64,000 nucleotides of DNA from Aquitalea magnusonii (GCF_003202035.1 NZ_QJKC01000008.1:150762-214761), one strand, 5' to 3'. Shown: positions 1-9,312, numbered from the stretch's first letter. Numbers and translations: made by a program. The notes: generated by a model from the letters alone, not told the origin.

Positions 1-133
1 TGGACAGCGCGCCATCGGCATGGGCGGCGCGGCTCATCTGGCCGAAGCCCTTCATGGTTTCAGGTATTTCGCGGCGGAAGTCGGCCAGCTTGCTGCCCAG
101 ATCGCGGGCCAGTGCGGTGTAATCATGACTCAT
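1..133 (-). CDS. Carboxymuconolactone decarboxylase/AhpD-like protein (5' part only)
   Basis: The first 44 codons of a minus-strand gene that runs off the left edge of the window. The ATG at 133 is preceded by a strong GAGGAG ribosome site. The N-terminus (MSHDYTALARDLGSKLADF, then an R-E-I-P-E segment and an A-A-H-A-D-G-A-L-S segment) resembles small AhpD-fold carboxymuconolactone decarboxylase proteins, usually about 110-120 residues long. The Cys-x-x-Cys active site of that fold would lie outside the window, so the catalytic type cannot be judged. The gene diverges from the sigma-54 regulator at 267, with an AT-rich palindrome between them. Confidence 0.6.
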   Translation of the reverse strand, partial: MSHDYTALARDLGSKLADFRREIPETMKGFGQMSRAAHADGALS

Positions 134-163
134 GGAAAGCTCCTCAGCTGTTTTGCATGATTT

Positions 164-187
164 ATATTATATATTTTTATATAATAT
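164..187. promoter_or_regulatory. AT-only perfect inverted repeat in a divergent promoter region
   Basis: A 10-bp arm (ATATTATATA, 164-173), a TTTT spacer and the exact reverse complement (178-187) lie between the divergent AhpD-like gene and the sigma-54 regulator. The surrounding DNA is GC-rich, so a 24-bp stretch of pure A/T stands out. It may be an operator or a DNA-bending/melting element. No matching regulator was identified. Confidence 0.45.
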
Positions 188-266
188 TGCAAGCCGACCA
201 AGCAGCTTGGCGATGCGCCCGGCCTGCGTGGTAATCTGCCGCATCCACCTTGGCCAAGGACAGACC

Positions 267-1676
267 GTGCCCCACTCCGCTTCCGAACTGGCAGATTATG
301 ATCACGTCCGGCAATGGGCGATGCAGTCGCTGTTCCAGCATATGGACGATCTCTACCAGGGCACGGTAATCGTGGACGAGCAGGCGCGCATCATCTGGAT
401 CAATGCCCGCTATGCCGGGCGCTTCGGCTTTGCCGACCCGCAAAGCGCACTGGGCCAGCCAGTGGAAAACGTCATTCCCAATAGCCAGATGCGCGAGGTG
501 CTGCGCACCGGCGAACCCATGCTGCTGGACATCATGCCCACCGGCGACGACCAGCTGGTGGTCACCCGCCTGCCGCTGAAGGATGCAAGCGGCCGTACGG
601 TGGGCGCGGTCGGCTTTGCCCTGTTCGACCAGATCCAGTCACTGGCGCCGCTGGTGGCCAAATTCACCCGGCTGGCCGAGGAACTGGCCGCCACCCGCGA
701 ATCGCTGGCGCAGGCACGCCGTGCCAAATACAGCTTTGAACATTTTGTCGGCGACAGCCCGCTGATCAGCGAGGTCAAGCGCCAGGCGCGGCTGGCGGCA
801 CCGCTGGAAGGGGCAGTGTTGTTGCTGGGCGAAACCGGCACCGGCAAGGAAGTGCTGGCTCACGCCATTCACGCTGCCTCGCCACGGGCAGGCAAGCCGC
901 TGGTCAGCCTGAACATGGCGGCCATTCCCGACACCCTGCTGGAAGCCGAGTTGTTTGGTGCCAGCGCCGGCGCCTATACCGGGGCGGACAAGAAAGGTCG
1001 CAGCGGCAAGCTGCAACTGGCCGATGGCGGCACGCTGTTTCTGGATGAAATCGGCGACATGCCGGCCGCACTGCAGGCCAAGCTGCTGCGGGTATTGCAG
1101 GACAAGGAGTTCGAACAGCTGGGCTCCAACCGCGTGCTGCGCGCGGATATCCGCATCATTGCCGCCACCTCGGCCCGGCTGGAAGAAAAAGTCAGCGCCG
1201 GCAGCTTCCGCGCCGATCTCTACTACCGGCTGAATGTACTGACCATCCAGCTGCCGCCGCTGCGCGCCCATCTGCAGGATTTGCCCGTGCTGTGCGAATC
1301 GCTGCTGCTGCAACTGGCACAGCGCGGCCACATGGGGCGCTGCCAGCTGACCGCGGCGGCCCTGCAGCGGCTGGCCGCCTACCACTGGCCGGGCAATGTG
1401 CGCGAGCTGCGCAATATTCTGGAGCGGGCCAGCATGCTCAGCCAGGGCGACATGCTGGACGAAGCCGACATCAGCAGCCTGCTCGGCCCCTTGCCTGCCG
1501 GGCAGCAGGATGGCGGCGACTATCAGCAGCACATGGCGCGTTTCGAGGCGCAATTGCTGCGGCAGGCACTGGCCAGCGCCGCCGGCCATGTGCCGACAGC
1601 CGCCCGCCAGCTGGGCATGGGCCGCGCCACCCTGTACAAGAAGCTGGCGGCGCTGGGCATCCGCACCTCCCCCTGA
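267..1676 (+). CDS. hbcR: Sigma-54-dependent transcriptional activator with PAS domain (HbcR-like)
   Basis: A bacterial enhancer-binding protein of 469 residues. A PAS-type sensor region (about 20-120) precedes an AAA+ domain with Walker A GETGTGKE (188-195), sigma-54 contact loop GAYTGA (235-240) and Walker B GGTLFLDE (254-261). A Fis-type helix-turn-helix follows at the C-terminus (T-A-A-R-Q-L-G-M-G-R-A-T-L). I chose the GTG at 267 because AAGGA sits 6 bases upstream; the frame is open to 132 but those codons lack a ribosome site and family resemblance. It directly precedes a permease, hydroxybutyrate dehydrogenase and CoA-transferase operon, as HbcR does in Pseudomonas, so it probably activates that operon in response to hydroxybutyrate or acetoacetate. 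The symbol rests on context. The loop reads GAYTGA, a conservative change from GAFTGA. Confidence 0.85.
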   Translation: MPHSASELADYDHVRQWAMQSLFQHMDDLYQGTVIVDEQARIIWINARYAGRFGFADPQSALGQPVENVIPNSQMREVLRTGEPMLLDIMPTGDDQLVVTRLPLKDASGRTVGAVGFALFDQIQSLAPLVAKFTRLAEELAATRESLAQARRAKYSFEHFVGDSPLISEVKRQARLAAPLEGAVLLLGETGTGKEVLAHAIHAASPRAGKPLVSLNMAAIPDTLLEAELFGASAGAYTGADKKGRSGKLQLADGGTLFLDEIGDMPAALQAKLLRVLQDKEFEQLGSNRVLRADIRIIAATSARLEEKVSAGSFRADLYYRLNVLTIQLPPLRAHLQDLPVLCESLLLQLAQRGHMGRCQLTAAALQRLAAYHWPGNVRELRNILERASMLSQGDMLDEADISSLLGPLPAGQQDGGDYQQHMARFEAQLLRQALASAAGHVPTAARQLGMGRATLYKKLAALGIRTSP

Positions 1677-1691
1677 GGGGTCGTCCGGGCT

Positions 1692-1708
1692 CGTCTCCAA
1701 ACAGAGAC
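1692..1708. promoter_or_regulatory. Upstream activator site 1 (GTCTC-N6-GAGAC)
   Basis: An inverted repeat GTCTC/GAGAC around CAAACA begins 16 bases after the regulator's stop codon. The 17-bp core CGTCTCCAAACAGAGAC recurs identically 90 bp downstream. It is flanked by a second, outer inverted repeat (TCGTCCGG at 1681-1688, CCGGACGA at 1717-1724). It is centred about 187 bp upstream of the start inferred from the -24/-12 element. This is the expected layout for an enhancer bound by the adjacent sigma-54 activator. Confidence 0.7.
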
Positions 1709-1781
1709 GGCGTCCACCGGACGAGACAGCCAGCGCACACCCCGCCAACAGCGGCCCGGATAGGGGCCGCCAGCGCCATAG

Positions 1782-1798
1782 CGTCTCCAAACAGAGAC
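1782..1798. promoter_or_regulatory. Upstream activator site 2 (GTCTC-N6-GAGAC)
   Basis: The second copy of the 17-bp element, identical to the one at 1692-1708 including its spacer. It is centred about 97 bp upstream of the inferred transcription start. Identity of the non-palindromic spacer suggests either recent duplication or base-specific contacts across the centre. Confidence 0.7.
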
Positions 1799-1860
1799 AG
1801 CAAGCCCTCACCGCCAGCACAAATCACAGCAAGTGATTGATTTTATTCAGTCATCAATTC

Positions 1861-1876
1861 AGGCACGCTTCCTGCT
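1861..1876 (+). promoter_or_regulatory. Sigma-54 (-24/-12) promoter of the hydroxybutyrate operon
   Basis: AGGCACG-CTTC-CTGCT, with GG at 1862-1863 and GC at 1874-1875, exactly 10 bases apart. This matches the sigma-54 consensus TGGCACG-N4-TTGC apart from the first bases of each half. The inferred start near 1887 gives a leader of about 75 nt before the permease ATG at 1961. It lies downstream of two activator sites and next to a sigma-54 activator gene. Confidence 0.75.
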
Positions 1877-1960
1877 GTTATCCCGTTCAGGGACCTGGCC
1901 ATGCGTCAGGTCCACACAAGGGCCCCGCAGTGGGCCGCACAACAATAGAGGAGATGCACC

Positions 1961-3352
1961 ATGAGTTTTATCGTGGTTTTGCTGGCACTGTTCTTCCTGA
2001 TGCTGGCCGCCTACCGCGGCTATAGCGTCATCCTGATGGCCCCGCTGGCGGCACTGGGTGCCGTGCTGCTGACCGACCCCTCGGCCGTGGCGCCTGCCTT
2101 CAGCGGGCTGTTCATGGACAAGATGGTGGGCTTCGTCAAACTGTACTTTCCGGTATTCCTGCTCGGTTCGGTGTTTGGCAAGCTGGTGGAGCTGTCCGGC
2201 TTTTCCAAATCCATTGTCGCCGCCGTCATCCGCTTTATCGGCGAGAAACGCGCCATCGCCGTCATCGTCGCCGTGTGCGCGCTGCTGACTTATGGCGGGG
2301 TTTCGCTGTTTGTGGTGGTGTTCGCCGTCTATCCCTTTGCCGCCGAGATGTTCCGCCAGAGCAATATTCCCAAGCGGCTGATTCCCGGCACCGTGGCGCT
2401 GGGCGCCTTTTCCTTCACCATGGATGCGCTACCGGGTACCCCGCAGATCCAGAACATCATCCCCACGACATTCTTCAAGACCACGGCCTGGGCCGCGCCG
2501 GCGCTGGGTGTGGTGGGCGCGCTGTTCATCACCATCGTCGGCCTCACTTATCTGGAATGGCGCCGCCGCAGCCTGATGGCCAAGGGCGAAGGCTATGGCA
2601 CCGACTTGCGCAACGAGCCGGAACAGATCGACACCAGCAATCTGCCCTCGCCCTGGCTGGCCATTGCCCCCTTGCTATTGATCGGCATCAGCAACTTTGC
2701 CTTCACCCGCTGGATTCCGGCCTGGTATGGCGCCAGCCACGAGCTGAAACTGGCCGGCATGGCCAAGCCGGTCACCACGCAGATCTCCACCGTCACCGCC
2801 ATCTGGTCGGTGGAAGCCGCCCTGCTGCTGGGCATTGCCTTTGTGGTGCTGACCGCCTGGCCCGCCATCCGCGAGAAGTTTGCCGAAGGCAGCAAGGGCG
2901 CGATTGCCGGGGCCATGCTGGCGGCGATGAACACCGCCTCGGAATACGGCTTTGGTGCGGTGATTGCCGCCCTGCCCGGCTTTATGGTGATTGCGCATGC
3001 CTTGCAGAACATTCCCAACCCGCTGGTCAATGCCGCCGTCACCGTCAGCACGCTGGCCGGCGTGACTGGTTCGGCCTCCGGCGGCATGAGCATTGCGCTG
3101 GCCGCCATGGGCGAGCAGTTCATCAGCGCCTGCCAGGCTGCCGGCATTCCGCTGGAAGTGCTGCACCGGGTAGTCGCCATGGCCAGTGGCGGCATGGACA
3201 CCCTGCCGCATAACGGCGCAGTGATCACCCTGCTGGCGGTCACCGGCCTCACCCACCGCGAGGCTTACCGCGACATCTTTGCCGTCACCCTGATCAAGAC
3301 GCTGGCGGTGTTCTTCGTGATTACCGTGTTCTATCTCACCGGTCTTGTGTAA
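1961..3352 (+). CDS. GntP-family permease (probable D-3-hydroxybutyrate uptake)
   Basis: A 463-residue polytopic inner-membrane transporter of the GntP/gluconate-permease superfamily, hydrophobic throughout with about a dozen membrane segments. The ATG at 1961 is preceded by AGAGGAG. It is the first gene after the -24/-12 promoter and is followed by bdhA, scoA and scoB in the same direction. The same order of regulator, GntP permease and hydroxybutyrate dehydrogenase is known in Pseudomonas. The proposed substrate is hydroxybutyrate or a related short keto/hydroxy acid. Family membership is clear; the substrate is inferred from context. Confidence 0.85.
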   Translation: MSFIVVLLALFFLMLAAYRGYSVILMAPLAALGAVLLTDPSAVAPAFSGLFMDKMVGFVKLYFPVFLLGSVFGKLVELSGFSKSIVAAVIRFIGEKRAIAVIVAVCALLTYGGVSLFVVVFAVYPFAAEMFRQSNIPKRLIPGTVALGAFSFTMDALPGTPQIQNIIPTTFFKTTAWAAPALGVVGALFITIVGLTYLEWRRRSLMAKGEGYGTDLRNEPEQIDTSNLPSPWLAIAPLLLIGISNFAFTRWIPAWYGASHELKLAGMAKPVTTQISTVTAIWSVEAALLLGIAFVVLTAWPAIREKFAEGSKGAIAGAMLAAMNTASEYGFGAVIAALPGFMVIAHALQNIPNPLVNAAVTVSTLAGVTGSASGGMSIALAAMGEQFISACQAAGIPLEVLHRVVAMASGGMDTLPHNGAVITLLAVTGLTHREAYRDIFAVTLIKTLAVFFVITVFYLTGLV

Positions 3353-3368
3353 ACCCATCCATCACAGC

Positions 3369-3390
3369 GGCCCCGCCCTGCGGCGGGGCC
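3369..3390 (+). other. Intercistronic GC stem-loop
   Basis: A perfect 9-bp stem (GGCCCCGCC/GGCGGGGCC) with loop CTGC in the 54-bp gap between the permease and bdhA. No T-run follows, so it is unlikely to terminate. It could protect the upstream message end or tune expression between permease and enzyme. Confidence 0.5.
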
Positions 3391-3406
3391 TGACAGGATA
3401 AGCATC

Positions 3407-4183
3407 ATGACTTCACTGGCAGGAAAAACCGCGCTGGTTACCGGCTCCACCAGCGGCATTGGTCTGGGCATTGCCCAGGCGCTGGCCGAGGCCGGCGCCA
3501 ATATCGTGCTCAACGGCTTTGGCGATATTGAAGCGGCACTGGCCCACATCCGCACCACCGGCGTGCGGGCCTGGCATAACCCGGCAGATTTGTCCGACCC
3601 GGCCCAGATCGACGCATTGTGCGCCTTTGCCGCACACGAAACCGGCGGCGTGGACATTCTGGTCAACAATGCCGGCATCCAGCATGTGGCGCCCATCGAG
3701 ACCTTTCCCCCGGCGCAATGGGACAAGGTGCTGGCCATCAATCTGAGCGCGGTGTTCCACACCAGCCGCCTGCTGTTGCCGCTGATGCGCCAGCGCGGCT
3801 GGGGCCGCATCATCAATATCGCCTCTACCCATGGCCTGGTGGCCTCCAGCGGCAAATCCGCCTATGTAGCCGCCAAGCACGGCGTGCTGGGCCTGACCAA
3901 GACCGTGGCGCTGGAAACCGCCCACAGCCCCGTCACCTGCAATGCCATTTGTCCGGGCTGGGTGCTCACCCCGCTGGTGGCACAGCAGATAGCCGACCGT
4001 GCCAAAGCGCAGGGCATCAGCCCTGAGCAGGCCCAGCGCGACTTGCTGGCCGAGAAACAACCCTCCGGCCAGTTTGTCACGCCGCAGCAACTGGGCGCGC
4101 TGGCGGTGTTTCTGTGCAGTCCGGCGGCCGACGAAGTACGCGGCGCCACCTGGGCCATGGATGGCGGCTGGACCGCCCAATAA
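3407..4183 (+). CDS. bdhA: D-3-hydroxybutyrate dehydrogenase
   Basis: A short-chain dehydrogenase/reductase of 258 residues that oxidises D-3-hydroxybutyrate to acetoacetate with NAD+ in the cytoplasm. Visible motifs are the nucleotide-binding TGSTSGIG (12-19), NNAG (87-90), catalytic Ser140, and Tyr153/Lys157 in YVAAK. The length and the tail [17 protein letters not shown] are typical of BdhA. The product feeds the CoA-transferase encoded immediately downstream, starting about 20 bases after the bdhA stop, giving a complete route from hydroxybutyrate to acetoacetyl-CoA. Confidence 0.93.
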   Translation: MTSLAGKTALVTGSTSGIGLGIAQALAEAGANIVLNGFGDIEAALAHIRTTGVRAWHNPADLSDPAQIDALCAFAAHETGGVDILVNNAGIQHVAPIETFPPAQWDKVLAINLSAVFHTSRLLLPLMRQRGWGRIINIASTHGLVASSGKSAYVAAKHGVLGLTKTVALETAHSPVTCNAICPGWVLTPLVAQQIADRAKAQGISPEQAQRDLLAEKQPSGQFVTPQQLGALAVFLCSPAADEVRGATWAMDGGWTAQ

Positions 4184-4202
4184 GCAAAGCAAGGACCATG
4201 CA

Positions 4203-4916
4203 ATGAACAAGCTTTACCCGGATGCCGCCAGCGCGCTGGCGGACATTGTGGCCGACGGCCAGACCATCGCCGTGGGCGGCTTTGGCCTGTGCGGCATCCC
4301 CGAGGCGCTGATCGCCGCGCTGCGCGACAGCGGCGTGCGCAATCTCACCGCCATTTCCAATAATGCCGGGGTGGACGGCTTTGGCCTGGGCCAGCTGCTC
4401 AATACCCGGCAGATCCGCAAGATGATTGCCTCCTATGTGGGAGAGAACAAGGAATTCGAACGCCAGTACCTGAGCGGCGAGCTGGAGCTGGAATTCACCC
4501 CGCAAGGCACGCTGGCGGAAAAACTGCGCGCCGGCGGCAGCGGCATTCCGGCCTTTTTCACCCGCACCGGCTACGGCACGCTGGTGGCCGAGGGCAAGGA
4601 AGTGCGCGAATTCAACGGCCTGCCGCATATCCTGGAGCAGGCGTTGCAGGCCGATGTGGCGCTGGTCAAGGCCTGGAAGGCCGACCGCGCCGGTAATCTG
4701 CTTTACCGCCGTACCGCGCGCAATTTCAATCCCAATGTCGCCATGGCCGGACGCATCACCGTGGCCGAGGTAGAAGAGATCGTGGAAAACGGCATGCTGG
4801 ACCCGGACGCCATCCACACCCCCGGCATTTTCGTGCAGCGACTGGTGCTCAATCTCCATCCCGAAAAACGCATCGAGCAGCGCACCGTGCGCGCTGCCAG
4901 TCTGGCGGAGGCATAA
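4203..4916 (+). CDS. scoA: 3-oxoacid CoA-transferase subunit A
   Basis: The 237-residue alpha subunit of a two-component succinyl-CoA:acetoacetate CoA-transferase. The glycine-rich motif GGFGLCGIP lies near residue 25. The frame is open far upstream, but the ATG at 4203 gives the conserved start [12 protein letters not shown] and lies 19 bases after bdhA. The beta subunit starts 2 bases after its stop. Together they activate acetoacetate made by BdhA. Confidence 0.92.
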   Translation: MNKLYPDAASALADIVADGQTIAVGGFGLCGIPEALIAALRDSGVRNLTAISNNAGVDGFGLGQLLNTRQIRKMIASYVGENKEFERQYLSGELELEFTPQGTLAEKLRAGGSGIPAFFTRTGYGTLVAEGKEVREFNGLPHILEQALQADVALVKAWKADRAGNLLYRRTARNFNPNVAMAGRITVAEVEEIVENGMLDPDAIHTPGIFVQRLVLNLHPEKRIEQRTVRAASLAEA

Positions 4917-4918
4917 GC

Positions 4919-5599
4919 ATGGCCTGGACCCGAGAACAAATGGCCGCCCGTGCGGCACAGGAATTGCAGGACGGCTTTTATGTCAATCTGGGCATTGGCC
5001 TGCCCACGCTGGTGGCCAATCATGTGCCCGCCGGCATGGAGGTATGGCTGCAGTCGGAAAACGGCCTGCTGGGCATCGGCCCGTTTCCGACCGCAGACGA
5101 GATAGACCCGGACCTGATCAACGCCGGCAAGCAGACCATCACCACCCTGCCCGGCTCGGCCATTTTCAGCTCGGCCGACTCCTTCGGCATGATTCGCGGC
5201 GGCAAGATCGATCTGGCCATTCTGGGGGCGATGCAGGTGAGCCAGCGTGGCGATCTGGCGAACTGGATGATTCCCGGCAAGATGGTCAAGGGCATGGGCG
5301 GCGCGATGGACCTGGTGGCTGGCGTCGGCAAGGTGGTGGTGCTGATGGAACATACCGCCAAGAAAAAGGACGGCAGCGAAGAAGCCAAGCTGCTGGAGCG
5401 CTGCACCCTGCCGCTGACCGGCGTGGGGGTGGTCAGCCTGATCATCACCGACCTGGGGGTGATCCGGGTGGAGGCCGACGGCCTGCATCTGCAGGAGCTG
5501 GCGCCGGGTGTCAGCCTGCATGACATCTGCTCGCGCACCGCTGCGCCGCTGAAGCTGTCGGCCATGGTCAGCAGCGGACAGCCCGCCTTGGCCTGCTGA
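4919..5599 (+). CDS. scoB: 3-oxoacid CoA-transferase subunit B
   Basis: The 226-residue beta subunit of the CoA-transferase. It carries the catalytic glutamate in the SENG motif (Glu47), which forms the enzyme-CoA thioester intermediate. It starts 2 bases after scoA, so translation is probably coupled and stoichiometric. It is the last gene of the operon, followed by a bidirectional terminator. Confidence 0.92.
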   Translation: MAWTREQMAARAAQELQDGFYVNLGIGLPTLVANHVPAGMEVWLQSENGLLGIGPFPTADEIDPDLINAGKQTITTLPGSAIFSSADSFGMIRGGKIDLAILGAMQVSQRGDLANWMIPGKMVKGMGGAMDLVAGVGKVVVLMEHTAKKKDGSEEAKLLERCTLPLTGVGVVSLIITDLGVIRVEADGLHLQELAPGVSLHDICSRTAAPLKLSAMVSSGQPALAC

Positions 5600-5631
5600 G
5601 CGGTATCAGCCGCGCCAGGCGACCGGCGCAG

Positions 5632-5671
5632 AAAAAAAGCACGCCGTCGGCAAAACGGGCGTGCTTTTTCT
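5632..5671. terminator. Bidirectional rho-independent terminator between scoB and ubiB
   Basis: Perfect 12-bp arms AAAAAGCACGCC (5634-5645) and GGCGTGCTTTTT (5658-5669), with T-runs readable on both strands. It separates the converging hydroxybutyrate operon (plus) and the queA-ubiB block (minus). Confidence 0.85.
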
Positions 5672-5719
5672 TGGCTGGAACGGCGGGCAACAGCGCCGCA
5701 GGAGCTTGCTGAGTGGCGC

Positions 5720-7246
5720 TTACAACAAGGACTTGGCCAGCAAGACCGTCAGCAGGATGGCAATCAGCGTCAGCAGGAAGTTCTGCCGTTTCTGCTCACG
5801 CATCAGCTGGATATAGCCTTCCACCAGCAGATCGCTCTTGGCCGCCGACAGCGCCTCGTTCAGCTTGCGCGGCAGCGTGGGCAGGGTGGTGGCCCATTGC
5901 GGAGCCTCCTGCTTGAGCGTGCGCAACATGCCGCGCCAGCCCATCTGCTCGTTCATCCACTTGGTAAGGAAGGGCTTGGCGGTGACCCACAAGTCCAGAT
6001 TGGGGTCCAGCTGGCGGCCCAGGCCCTCGATATTGAGCAGGGTTTTCTGCAGCAATACCAACTGCGGCTGGATTTCCACATTGAAGCGACGGCTGGTTTC
6101 AAACAGGCGCAGCAGCACCAGACCGAAGGAAATCTCCGACAAGGGCTTTTCGAAAATCGGCTCGCACACCGTGCGTACCGCCGCCTCCAGCTCCTCGGCG
6201 CGGGTTTCTTTCGGCACCCAGCCGGATTCGATATGCGCGGTGGCCACGCGGTGGTAATCGCGATTGAAGAAGGCCAGGAAATTCACTGCCAGATAATGCT
6301 TGTCCTCGTCGGTGAGGCTGCCGACGATGCCGAAGTCCAGCGCGATATAACGGCCATCCTCCGCCACGAAGATATTGCCCGGATGCATGTCGGCATGGAA
6401 AAAGCCGTGACGGAACACCTGGGTAAAGAAGATCTCCACGCCAAAGCGCGACAGCTTGCTCAAGTCCACACCCTGCTCGCGCAGGCGCTCGATCTGCCCC
6501 ACCGGCGTGCCATGCATCCACTCCAGCGTCAGTACCTGACGGTTGGTGTAGTCGTAAAACACTTCCGGCACGATCAGCATGTCCGAACCGATAAAGTTGC
6601 GGCGCAGCTGCGAGGCATTGGCCGCCTCGTGCATCATGTCCAGTTCGTCGTGCAGGTATTTGTCGAACTCGGCCACCACCTCGCGCGGCTTCAGCCGTTT
6701 GCCGTCGATGAAGAAGCGCTCCACCCAGCGGGCCAGCGTGGCCATCAAGGCCAGGTCCTGCTCGATCACCGGCTGGATGCCGGGACGCAATACCTTGACC
6801 GCCACTTCGCGGCCACGGCTGCCATCCGGCTGTTTCAGCCAGGCCTTGTGCACCTGTGCCACCGAAGCACTGGCCACCGGGGTGATCTCAAAATCCACAT
6901 ACAGGTTTTCCACCGGCTGGCCAAAGCTCTGTTCGATCACCTGCCGCGCCAGTGCGCCGTCAAACGGGGCCACGCGGTCCTGCAACTGCGCCAGCGCGTC
7001 GGCATAGTCCGGCGGCAGCAGATCGCGCCGGGTGGACAATACCTGGCCGAACTTGACGAAAATCGGCCCCAGGCTTTCCAGCGCCAGCCGGACACGCTCG
7101 GGCAGCGGTGCGCTGACATCACGCGGCAGCGGACACAGCTTCAGCAGCGTATGGACAAAACCCAGCCGCGAATGGCCTTCGAAAAAATCATCCAGACCAT
7201 AACGGTACAGCGTGGAAACAATCTTGAAAAAACGCGAAATCCGCAT
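5720..7246 (-). CDS. ubiB: Ubiquinone biosynthesis regulatory protein kinase-like UbiB
   Basis: A 508-residue ABC1/ADCK-family atypical kinase-like protein required for ubiquinone assembly, associated with the inner membrane. The family signature region near the N-terminus includes [15 protein letters not shown]. The kinase-like core contains H-A-D-M-H-P-G-N-I and A-L-D-F-G. A hydrophobic tail ([18 protein letters not shown]) is expected to anchor it. It follows ubiJ by 17 bases and is the last gene of the run queA-DUF971-ubiE-lysE-ubiJ-ubiB. Confidence 0.95.
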   Translation of the reverse strand: MRISRFFKIVSTLYRYGLDDFFEGHSRLGFVHTLLKLCPLPRDVSAPLPERVRLALESLGPIFVKFGQVLSTRRDLLPPDYADALAQLQDRVAPFDGALARQVIEQSFGQPVENLYVDFEITPVASASVAQVHKAWLKQPDGSRGREVAVKVLRPGIQPVIEQDLALMATLARWVERFFIDGKRLKPREVVAEFDKYLHDELDMMHEAANASQLRRNFIGSDMLIVPEVFYDYTNRQVLTLEWMHGTPVGQIERLREQGVDLSKLSRFGVEIFFTQVFRHGFFHADMHPGNIFVAEDGRYIALDFGIVGSLTDEDKHYLAVNFLAFFNRDYHRVATAHIESGWVPKETRAEELEAAVRTVCEPIFEKPLSEISFGLVLLRLFETSRRFNVEIQPQLVLLQKTLLNIEGLGRQLDPNLDLWVTAKPFLTKWMNEQMGWRGMLRTLKQEAPQWATTLPTLPRKLNEALSAAKSDLLVEGYIQLMREQKRQNFLLTLIAILLTVLLAKSLL

Positions 7247-7263
7247 AATGACCGGGCTAGCCC

Positions 7264-7842
7264 TTATTCCTTTGGTTTCACCAGCGCCGCTTCCAGCCGC
7301 GCCAGTCTTTTTTCGCTACGCGCCACATCGTCACGCAGGCTGTCCACGGCGGCCACAAAGCCGCCCACCGCCTGACGGCTGGCCAGCATGGGCGCTTCTT
7401 CGCGCAGGTGCTCCACCCAGTTTTCCAGCAGGCGCCAGGCAATTTCGCCCTTGAAGCCGAGCGAGGCGCGTGCCACGCGCTGCAAGCGGTGGGCCGCCGC
7501 ATCGCCCATCACCCGCGACAGGTCTTCGCCGGCATCCCAGCGCAGCCGCGCAATCAGCCGGCCGATGGCCGCGGCCAGCTCGGCGTCGCCTTCCAGGCTG
7601 ACATCGCTCAGCGCCGGGTCGCGACCGCTCACCGCCGCCAGCGCGGCGGCATGCTGCAAGCGGATGGTGGCCTCCGGCTCGCCGGCGCAGGCGGCCAGCC
7701 AGCCTTCATCGGTAATCACCCCGCGCACCGTCAGCGGAGCCAGCACGATGCCGACACGACGGCCGGCGTGGGCCGCCAGCTCGGCCCGCACGGCAGGCTG
7801 CTGGTTCAGCAGATGATTGAATACGGCAATCTGGATACGCAT
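7264..7842 (-). CDS. ubiJ: Ubiquinone biosynthesis accessory factor UbiJ (SCP2-like)
   Basis: A 192-residue protein with an SCP2-type lipid-binding N-terminal half and a helical C-terminal tail ([12 protein letters not shown]). UbiJ binds lipid intermediates in the ubiquinone complex with UbiK and the hydroxylases. I prefer the ATG at 7842 (GGAG 8 bases upstream) over an in-frame TTG two codons earlier. It lies between the LysE exporter and ubiB. In many proteobacteria ubiE-ubiJ-ubiB are contiguous; here a LysE gene is inserted between ubiE and ubiJ. Confidence 0.88.
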   Translation of the reverse strand: MRIQIAVFNHLLNQQPAVRAELAAHAGRRVGIVLAPLTVRGVITDEGWLAACAGEPEATIRLQHAAALAAVSGRDPALSDVSLEGDAELAAAIGRLIARLRWDAGEDLSRVMGDAAAHRLQRVARASLGFKGEIAWRLLENWVEHLREEAPMLASRQAVGGFVAAVDSLRDDVARSEKRLARLEAALVKPKE

Positions 7843-7873
7843 CAGCAATGCTCCACAAACAAGCGGCCCGGCT

Positions 7874-8503
7874 TCAGGGTTTCAAGCGGGCAAACAAGAG
7901 ATTGATACCCAGCAGGATAAACAGGCCGCCACACAGCTGGTCCAGCCGCTGCGCCACACCCTTGCGCCGCAGCCACTCACCCAGCCGCGCCGACAGCAAG
8001 GCCAGCGCCGCACACCACAGCAGGCCGGTTGCCACGAAGGTAAGGCCAAGAATCACAAAGGACACGGCAGTGGCCCCCGGTTTGACGAACTGCGGCAGAA
8101 AAGCAAGGAAGAACAGCGCCACCTTGGGATTGAACAGATTGGTGAAAAAAGCCTCGCGCAGGATCTTGCCGGGCCGTGCGGCTTGCAGCCGGGCGGCATC
8201 GCCAGCCACGCTGCTGCCGGGCTGGCGCAGCATCTTCACACCCAGGTACAGCAAATAGCCCGCGCCCAGCAGCTTGACCGCCAGAAAGGCCATGGCCGAG
8301 GCGGCCAGCAGCGCCGACAGGCCAAAGGCCGCCAGCAGGGTATGGCCAACACTGCCCAGGCCGATGCCCAGGGCCGACAGCAGGCCGACACGACTGCCCT
8401 GGGCCGTGCTGCGCCCCAGAATGTAAAAGGTGTCCGGGCCGGGCGTCAGGTTGAGCAACAAGCCTGCCGCCATGAAGGCCCACAGATTGGTGATGCCATC
8501 CAT
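7874..8503 (-). CDS. LysE/RhtB-family amino-acid exporter
   Basis: A 209-residue membrane protein with the LysE/RhtB signature near its start (N-L-T-P-G-P-D-T) and about five to six hydrophobic segments. The family exports amino acids or related metabolites such as homoserine, threonine or lysine. The substrate cannot be read from the sequence. It sits inside a ubiquinone gene run, with gaps of 72 and 31 bases to ubiE and ubiJ, so it is probably co-transcribed but functionally unrelated. Confidence 0.88.
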   Translation of the reverse strand: MDGITNLWAFMAAGLLLNLTPGPDTFYILGRSTAQGSRVGLLSALGIGLGSVGHTLLAAFGLSALLAASAMAFLAVKLLGAGYLLYLGVKMLRQPGSSVAGDAARLQAARPGKILREAFFTNLFNPKVALFFLAFLPQFVKPGATAVSFVILGLTFVATGLLWCAALALLSARLGEWLRRKGVAQRLDQLCGGLFILLGINLLFARLKP

Positions 8504-8575
8504 GGCGCTTTCCTTGTCATTGCCTTGCTCTGGCGAGCGGGGGAGCGCTGCCCGCGGGCAGCCTCCGCTGCCGGA

Positions 8576-9310
8576 TCAGAGTTTGTAGCCCTTGTGCAGC
8601 GCTACCACGCCGCCGGTCATATTGTGATAGTCCACCTTGCCGAAGCCGGCTTCCTGCATCATGGCTTTCAGGGTTTCCTGGTCCGGATGCATGCGGATGG
8701 ATTCGGCCAGATACTGGTAGCTGTCGGCATCGCCGGCCACCATCTTGCCCATCACCGGCAGCGCCTTGAAGGAGTAGAAGTCATAGAAGGGCGACAGCGG
8801 TTTCCAAACCTTGGAAAATTCCAGCACCATCAGCTTGCCGCCCGGCTTGAGCACGCGGCACATTTCTTTCAGCGCGGCGTCCTTGTGCGTCATGTTGCGC
8901 AGGCCAAAGGCCACCGACACCGCATCGAAGTAGTTGTCCGGGAACGGCAGCTTTTCCGCATCGGCCAGCGATACCGGCAGGATCAGGCCCTCGTCCAGCA
9001 GGCGGTCACGGCCCACGGTCAGCATGGAGCTGTTGATGTCGGTCAGCCACACTTCGCCCTTCTTGCCCACGCGCTTGGACCAGCCACGCGCCAGGTCGCC
9101 GGTGCCACCGGCGATGTCCAGCACCTTGTCGCCGGGCTTGACGCCGGAGGTGGTGAGGGTGAAATGCTTCCACACGCGATGCAGGCCACCGGACATCAGG
9201 TCGTTCATCACGTCGTACTTCTTGGCTACCGAGTGGAAAACTTCGGCCACCTTGCCGGCTTTTTCACTCTCGGCCACCGTCTTGAAGCCAAAATGCGTTT
9301 CTTGATCCAT
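8576..9310 (-). CDS. ubiE: Ubiquinone/menaquinone biosynthesis C-methyltransferase UbiE
   Basis: An SAM-dependent methyltransferase of 244 residues that C-methylates the demethyl-quinone ring. The SAM motif [12 protein letters not shown] and the conserved N-terminal region containing [12 protein letters not shown] are present. The ATG at 9310 has GGGAG five bases upstream and begins 2 bases after the stop of the DUF971 gene; a GTG at 9316 is the alternative start and would give a 4-base overlap. Full length for the family. Confidence 0.95.
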   Translation of the reverse strand: MDQETHFGFKTVAESEKAGKVAEVFHSVAKKYDVMNDLMSGGLHRVWKHFTLTTSGVKPGDKVLDIAGGTGDLARGWSKRVGKKGEVWLTDINSSMLTVGRDRLLDEGLILPVSLADAEKLPFPDNYFDAVSVAFGLRNMTHKDAALKEMCRVLKPGGKLMVLEFSKVWKPLSPFYDFYSFKALPVMGKMVAGDADSYQYLAESIRMHPDQETLKAMMQEAGFGKVDYHNMTGGVVALHKGYKL

Positions 9311-9312
9311 AT

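Noticed and set aside
639..1820. Long minus-strand open frame of 393 codons opposite the sigma-54 regulator
   Set aside because: Shadow of the regulator's codon bias: composition rich in G, Q, A and R, no ribosome site and no recognisable domain.
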